NCBI RefSeq assembly: GCF_009901565.1 | Contig: NZ_WXEW01000011.1 | Location: 248,001-312,000 of the forward strand | Length of the DNA stretch: 64,000 nt | From: Herbidospora solisilvae | GTDB taxonomy: Bacteria; Actinomycetota; Actinomycetes; Streptosporangiales; Streptosporangiaceae | Direction: 5' to 3' | In this document: positions 60,678 through 64,000 of the stretch, piece by piece | Layout: each line of letters begins with the position of its first letter | How positions within the stretch are numbered: the first letter of the stretch is position 1 | Program-made: the position numbers and the translations under genes | Notes under the pieces: model-generated | Database searches by the model: none | Seen by the model: only the letters and a program-made list of their open reading frames with translations | What the model was told of the DNA's origin: nothing

Positions 60678-62095
60678 GGTCTCGGTATCCACAACGTGAA
60701 CTGGGTGCCGGGGTCGGCGAGCTTGACCGTGATGGTGCCGCGGTGCAGTTCGGCGTTGGCCTTGGCGATCGACAGGCCGAGGCCGCTGCCGCCCGAGCGG
60801 GCCCGGTTGGCGCCGGCCTTGAAGAAGCGGTCGAAGACGTGCGGCAGGTCCTCGCGGGGGATGCCGGCGCCGTGGTCCCTGACGCGTACCTCCAGGCCGC
60901 TGGGCAGGACCTTGGCGGTCACCGTGACCGGTCGTTCGCCGTGTTTGAGCGCGTTGCCGACCAGGTTGGCGATGATCACGTCGAACCGGCGCGGGTCGAG
61001 CTGGTAGGTCAGGCCGTCGGGCACCCGCAGGGTCACCTGGTCGGTCCAGCCGCGGATCTCCAGGCACTCGATCAGCTCGTCGCCGACGTCGACGCTCTCG
61101 CGGCGGAGCACGGCCGCGCCGGAGTCGAAGCGGCTGACCTCGATCAGGTCGTCGACCAGCGAGCGCAGCCGCTCGATCTCGGTGACCACCAGGTGGACCG
61201 CCTGCCCGGCGTCGGGCGGCAGGCGTTCGGCCTCGTCGGAGAGCATGTCGGTGACCGCGGTCATGGTGGTCAGCGGGGTGCGCAGCTCGTGGGAGACGTC
61301 GGCGACGAACCGCCGCGACATGGCCTCCAGCGACGACAACTCCTGGACGGTCTGCTCCAGCGCCTCCGCCGTCTCGTTGAACGTGGCGGTCAGCTCGGCC
61401 AGTTCGTCGCGGCCGTGGACGGGGAGCCGGGTGTCGAGCCGGCCGGCGCCCAGGGCGCGGGCGGCCTCTCCGAGGCGGCGTACCGGGAGAAGGACCTGGC
61501 GGGCCGACAGCAGCGCGACGGTGAGCGCGATGACGAGGGTGAGCGAGCCGGCCTGGAGCAGGGCGGCGCGCAGGTTGGCGAGCACGCGGTCGACGTCGGT
61601 CATGGAGACGAACACGAAGACCGACATGCCGGTGGAGCGGACCGCGCCGCTGCCGGTCTGCCGTTTGACGTCGGTGCCGACCACGAGGGTGGGCTGGTCG
61701 TCGACCGTCATGGTGAGGTAGGCGATCCGGGTGCGCGCGGCGGCCCGCAGGTCGTCGGGGATGTCGACCTGGGTGACCTGGGCGCCCTCGGAGAACCTGG
61801 GGGGCTCCTGGCCGTACTCGACGATCACCTGGCGGTCGGGGCCGCTGAGGCTGGCGACGAGGTTGCTGAGGTCATCGTCGGTGACCGAGGCGTCGTTGGG
61901 CCACAGCAGGTCGCTGGTGCCGATGGGGAGGGTCAGCCGGTCCATGGTGTCGCGCACGTCGTCGACCGCGCTCGACTCGGTCCGCCGCAGCAGCTCGCCC
62001 CGGACGATCTGGTAGCCGATCCCGGCGACCATGAACGAGGCCGTCACCGCCACGACCGTGAAGGTGACGACGAGCCGCTTGCGCAGACTGCTCAT
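60674..62095 (-). CDS. Sensor histidine kinase, CseC/MtrB-like
   Basis: 473 residues from ATG 62095. Two membrane segments (about 10-32 and 178-205) flank an extracytoplasmic sensor (about 33-177). Then HAMP (RQVLLPVRRLGEAARALGAGRLDTRLPVHG), HisKA with His269 (FVADVSHELRTPLT), and HATPase (NLVGNALKHGE, DHGAGIP, GGSGLGLSIAKAN). Membrane stress sensor by analogy with CseC/MtrB. Eight bases after the response regulator gene, and overlapping the lipoprotein gene. Confidence 0.94.
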   Translation of the reverse strand: MSSLRKRLVVTFTVVAVTASFMVAGIGYQIVRGELLRRTESSAVDDVRDTMDRLTLPIGTSDLLWPNDASVTDDDLSNLVASLSGPDRQVIVEYGQEPPRFSEGAQVTQVDIPDDLRAAARTRIAYLTMTVDDQPTLVVGTDVKRQTGSGAVRSTGMSVFVFVSMTDVDRVLANLRAALLQAGSLTLVIALTVALLSARQVLLPVRRLGEAARALGAGRLDTRLPVHGRDELAELTATFNETAEALEQTVQELSSLEAMSRRFVADVSHELRTPLTTMTAVTDMLSDEAERLPPDAGQAVHLVVTEIERLRSLVDDLIEVSRFDSGAAVLRRESVDVGDELIECLEIRGWTDQVTLRVPDGLTYQLDPRRFDVIIANLVGNALKHGERPVTVTAKVLPSGLEVRVRDHGAGIPREDLPHVFDRFFKAGANRARSGGSGLGLSIAKANAELHRGTITVKLADPGTQFTLWIPRP

Positions 62096-62102
62096 CTACG
62101 GC

Positions 62103-62777
62103 TCACGGCCCGCTGAAACGGTAACCGAAGCCCCTGACCGTGTGGATGTAGACGGGGTCGCCCGGGGTGGGCTCGATCTTGGCCCGGATGCGCTGCACGC
62201 ACGCGTCGACGAGCCGCGAGTCGGCCACGTGGGTGTGGTCCCACACCGAGCGCAGCAGGTAGCGCCGGTTGAGCACCTGGCCGGGGTGGCGCACGAGTTC
62301 CAGCAGCAGCCGCAGCTCGGTCGGGGTGAGGTGGACCTCGCGGCCCTCCAGGGTGACCTTGAGCGCGCCGCGGTCGATCATCAGGTCGCCGAAGGTGATG
62401 CGGTCGGTGGAGGCCGACTCCATGCGGCGCAGGATCGCCCGGATGCGGGCGTCGAGCACGCGGGGCTCGACCGGCTTGATCACGTAGTCGTCGGCCCCGG
62501 CCTCCAGGCCGACCACGATGTCGAGGTCGTCGCCGAGCGCGGTCAGCAGGATGATCGGCAGCGAGTCGAGCTTGCGTATCCTCCGGCACACCTCGACGCC
62601 GTCGATGCCGGGCAGCATCACGTCGAGGATGACGATCTCCGGCCGCCGCGCCCGGATGTGCTCCAGGGCCTCCTCGCCGGTGCCGAACGCGGTGATCGAG
62701 TGACCCTGGCGGGCGAGCGCGAGCTCCAGTCCGGTCCGGACCGAAGGGTCGTCTTCAACGAGGAGGATGCCAGCCAT
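62103..62777 (-). CDS. OmpR/PhoB-family response regulator, CseB/MtrA-like
   Basis: 224 residues from ATG 62777; CATAAT lies six bases upstream, suggesting a leaderless start. Receiver: acidic pair D9/D10, phosphoacceptor D52 (VILDVMLPGIDG), K101 (YVIKP). Winged helix with LTPTELRLLLELVRHPGQVLNRRYLLRSVW and VDACVQRIRAKIEPTPGDPVYIHTVRGFGYRF. It heads the operon with kinase and lipoprotein. Closest by eye to CseB, but no sigE-type sigma factor gene is adjacent. Confidence 0.95.
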   Translation of the reverse strand: MAGILLVEDDPSVRTGLELALARQGHSITAFGTGEEALEHIRARRPEIVILDVMLPGIDGVEVCRRIRKLDSLPIILLTALGDDLDIVVGLEAGADDYVIKPVEPRVLDARIRAILRRMESASTDRITFGDLMIDRGALKVTLEGREVHLTPTELRLLLELVRHPGQVLNRRYLLRSVWDHTHVADSRLVDACVQRIRAKIEPTPGDPVYIHTVRGFGYRFSGP

Positions 62778-62836
62778 CCGGTCATTATGCGGCCTTACCG
62801 GACCGGAAGAAGCTGGCATAAGGCGACGAAATCGGG

Positions 62837-62852
62837 TGTGAGCAAAATCACA
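62837..62852. promoter_or_regulatory. Perfect CRP/GlxR-type site
   Basis: TGTGAGCAAAATCACA fits TGTGA-N6-TCACA at all ten positions. It lies 107 bases before the transglycosylase-like gene and 60 bases before the response regulator start on the other strand. Crp/GlxR sites control Rpf-type wall enzymes in other actinobacteria. Confidence 0.65.
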
Positions 62853-62871
62853 TCAGCGAAGAAAGTGCTTG

Positions 62872-62889
62872 TTAGACCCCTTTGTCTAA
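62872..62889. promoter_or_regulatory. Inverted repeat TTAGAC/GTCTAA
   Basis: Perfect six-base arms TTAGAC (62872-62877) and GTCTAA (62884-62889) around CCCTTT, 70 bases before the next gene. A candidate operator, regulator unknown. Confidence 0.35.
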
Positions 62890-62958
62890 AGAAGTGGTCA
62901 AGCGGGTTTCGCGAATCGGTTGCGGACCACCCACCCCCGCACGGCAAGCTCATAGGTC

Positions 62959-63738
62959 GTGAGTTCTGGTCAGCCTGTCAGGGAACGCCGCCCCGGGGCC
63001 CGTCGTGCCCGCCGGGCCGCGTCGCCGACGACACCCCCGCCGCCGCCGTCTCAGCCGAGGCTGTCGGAAGAGCCTCCGCCGCCCCCGAAACGGCCCAGAG
63101 GGCCGTTGTTCACCCCCAAGCGCGTGGTGATCACCGGCGTTACGGTGGCCCTCATCGCCGGGTTCACCACCTTCCTGGTCCGCACCGCGATCGAGAACGC
63201 GAACCAGCCGAAGACGCCGCTCGACATCCTCGGGTTCAACCCCGACATCATCGGCAACGACCCCCGGATCGACGCGCTCAAGGCCGACGCCGCCTCCGCC
63301 ATGCAGGAGAGCAAGCTCGCCGGCGGCCGTGAGGGACGCAAGCCCTTCGGCCCCGACGACAACGTCGAGATCCCCAAGGAGGCGCCCGGCGGCGGCGGCT
63401 TCCTGCCGGCCGACTTCCCGCCCGGCTCCTCGCCCGACCCCGGCTCCAACAAGGCCCTCGGCAAGCAGATGAACGCCGCCATGGGCTGGGAGAGCGAGTG
63501 GGGCTGCCTGGAGAAGTTGTGGGACAAGGAGAGCCACTGGAACGAGCGGGCGATGAACCGCTACTCCGGGGCCTACGGCATCCCGCAGTCGCTGCCCGGC
63601 AGCAAGATGGCCAGCGCGGGCTCCGACTGGCAGACCAACCCGGCCACCCAGATCAAGTGGGGTCTGGGCTACATCAAGGGCCGTTACGGCTCACCTTGTG
63701 GCGCCTGGGGGCATAGCCAGCGGGTGGGCTGGTACTAG
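62959..63738 (+). CDS. Transglycosylase-like (SLT/lysozyme-type) secreted protein
   Basis: 259 residues from GTG 62959. A Pro/Arg-rich cytosolic leader of about 50 residues, one membrane segment (about 55-75), a disordered Gly/Pro/Asp linker, then a C-terminal lysozyme-like domain with catalytic Glu in WDKESHWNERAMNRYSGAYGIPQSLPG and QIKWGLGYIKGRYGSPCGAW. The Cys pair (WGCLE, SPCGAW) may form a disulfide. It cleaves the glycan strand, similar to Rpf/SLT enzymes of actinomycetes. The promoter holds a perfect CRP-type site. Confidence 0.9.
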   Translation: MSSGQPVRERRPGARRARRAASPTTPPPPPSQPRLSEEPPPPPKRPRGPLFTPKRVVITGVTVALIAGFTTFLVRTAIENANQPKTPLDILGFNPDIIGNDPRIDALKADAASAMQESKLAGGREGRKPFGPDDNVEIPKEAPGGGGFLPADFPPGSSPDPGSNKALGKQMNAAMGWESEWGCLEKLWDKESHWNERAMNRYSGAYGIPQSLPGSKMASAGSDWQTNPATQIKWGLGYIKGRYGSPCGAWGHSQRVGWY

Positions 63739-63777
63739 GTAAGGAATGGCCATCCTTCGGCAAGGCTGATCAGCGCT

Positions 63778-63813
63778 TTGGCGCATCCCCCGCACGCTGG
63801 GGGGATGCGCCAA
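63778..63813 (+). terminator. Hairpin spanning the end of the transglycosylase gene and the GT2 start
   Basis: Perfect 14-base arms TTGGCGCATCCCCC (63778-63791) and GGGGGATGCGCCAA (63800-63813) around an eight-base loop. It can end the upstream transcript and also encloses the candidate ATG (63805-63807) of the next gene. Confidence 0.7.
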
Positions 63814-64000
63814 GGGCTGAAAGTCTCCGTCGCGGTCCCTGTCGGAAATGCCGGGCCCGCCAGCGACTCGTTCGACGCGTGCGTGCGCTCGTTGCTGGAG
63901 CTCCCGCCGGACGAGTATGAAGTGATCTTCGCCGACGACGGGTCGACCGACGGGACCCGCAAGCGCCTCGACGCCCTCGCGGCCACACGGTCGAACGTGC
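63805..64000 (+). CDS. Family 2 glycosyltransferase, N-terminal part (runs off the window)
   Basis: 65 codons are seen from ATG 63805; an in-frame TTG at 63778 is an alternative start. KVSVAVPVGNAGPASDSFDA and FADDGSTDGTRKRL are the GT-A fold start and the DDGSTDGT nucleotide-sugar motif of GT2 enzymes. No stop is reached by 64000. Probably transfers a sugar to a wall or lipid acceptor. The acceptor cannot be read from this fragment. The start codon lies inside a strong hairpin. Confidence 0.85.
   Translation, partial: MRQGLKVSVAVPVGNAGPASDSFDACVRSLLELPPDEYEVIFADDGSTDGTRKRLDALAATRSNV

Noticed and set aside
62778-62958. c-di-AMP (ydaO) riboswitch ahead of the transglycosylase gene, as for some Rpf genes
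   Set aside because: The leader is short and lacks the conserved ydaO elements; a CRP-type site is seen instead. The same check on the NlpC/P60 gene at 48666 was negative.

Overview
The window is a chromosome segment of a high-GC Gram-positive actinomycete, most likely of the Streptosporangium/Nonomuraea/Microbispora type. This rests on very high third-position GC, GTG starts, repeated leaderless-looking starts (a TANNNT box seven bases before ATG or GTG), a mycothiol enzyme (mca), an F420-type PPOX protein, GTP-dependent PEP carboxykinase, and the order mfd - SurA-like lipoprotein - mazG - eno - ftsB/divIC - DUF501 - ppx - ndh that is familiar from actinomycete cores. No CRISPR array, insertion sequence, phage gene or large biosynthetic cluster was seen. 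Almost everything is vertical core or near-core content.

Layout. 1-8.7 kb: DNA repair and housekeeping (mfd 3' end, mazG, enolase, FtsB-like divisome protein, exopolyphosphatase), then a divergent P450/uracil-DNA glycosylase pair. 8.7-11.3 kb: type II NADH dehydrogenase preceded by two Rex-like operators, a short-variable-arm tRNA with anticodon UAA, and a gene-poor stretch. 11.3-20.8 kb: a P-loop NTPase, a DUF418 membrane protein, a GH15 glycosidase, a BI-1 family membrane protein, a PPOX protein, a thiolase, a beta-propeller lipoprotein and an SGNH hydrolase. 20.9-25.6 kb: transsulfuration (cystathionine beta-synthase, cystathionine gamma-synthase), an orphan NarL-type histidine kinase and small membrane proteins. 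25.7-29.1 kb: a MoxR/ChlI-type AAA ATPase with its VWA partner. 29.2-37.2 kb: FIST protein, ROK kinase, LysE exporter, threonine ammonia-lyase, M1 peptidase, RDD protein, and HPPD with a divergent Lrp/AsnC regulator. 37.2-41.4 kb: class A PBP and a DUF255 thioredoxin-like protein.

41.4-44.9 kb is a compact partner-switching module: STAS antagonist, a B12-binding protein carrying the CarH-type W-x9-EH signature, and a PAS-GAF-SpoIIE phosphatase in one overlapping operon, with a divergent RsbW-type kinase gene. It looks like a light- or B12-responsive switch on a sigma factor. 45-52.5 kb: an unknown protein, a GNAT protein, mca, DUF4307, greA, an NlpC/P60 protein with an unusual ectodomain, and a DHA2 MFS exporter with its TetR gene. 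52.5-54.7 kb: pckA behind three DasR-like (dre) elements.

54.9-57.2 kb may be the most interesting locus. A TIGR04222-type membrane protein ends in a Gly/Cys-rich tail. It is translationally coupled to a DUF692 (MNIO) metalloenzyme, and a small helical protein that resembles MNIO partner proteins follows. This fits a peptide or protein modification system acting on the Cys tail. 57.2-64 kb: an unknown protein, a short-chain Z-isoprenyl diphosphate synthase, a PIN-PhoH protein, a CseBC-like response regulator/kinase/lipoprotein operon, a transglycosylase-like secreted protein behind a perfect CRP-type site, and the 5' end of a family 2 glycosyltransferase.
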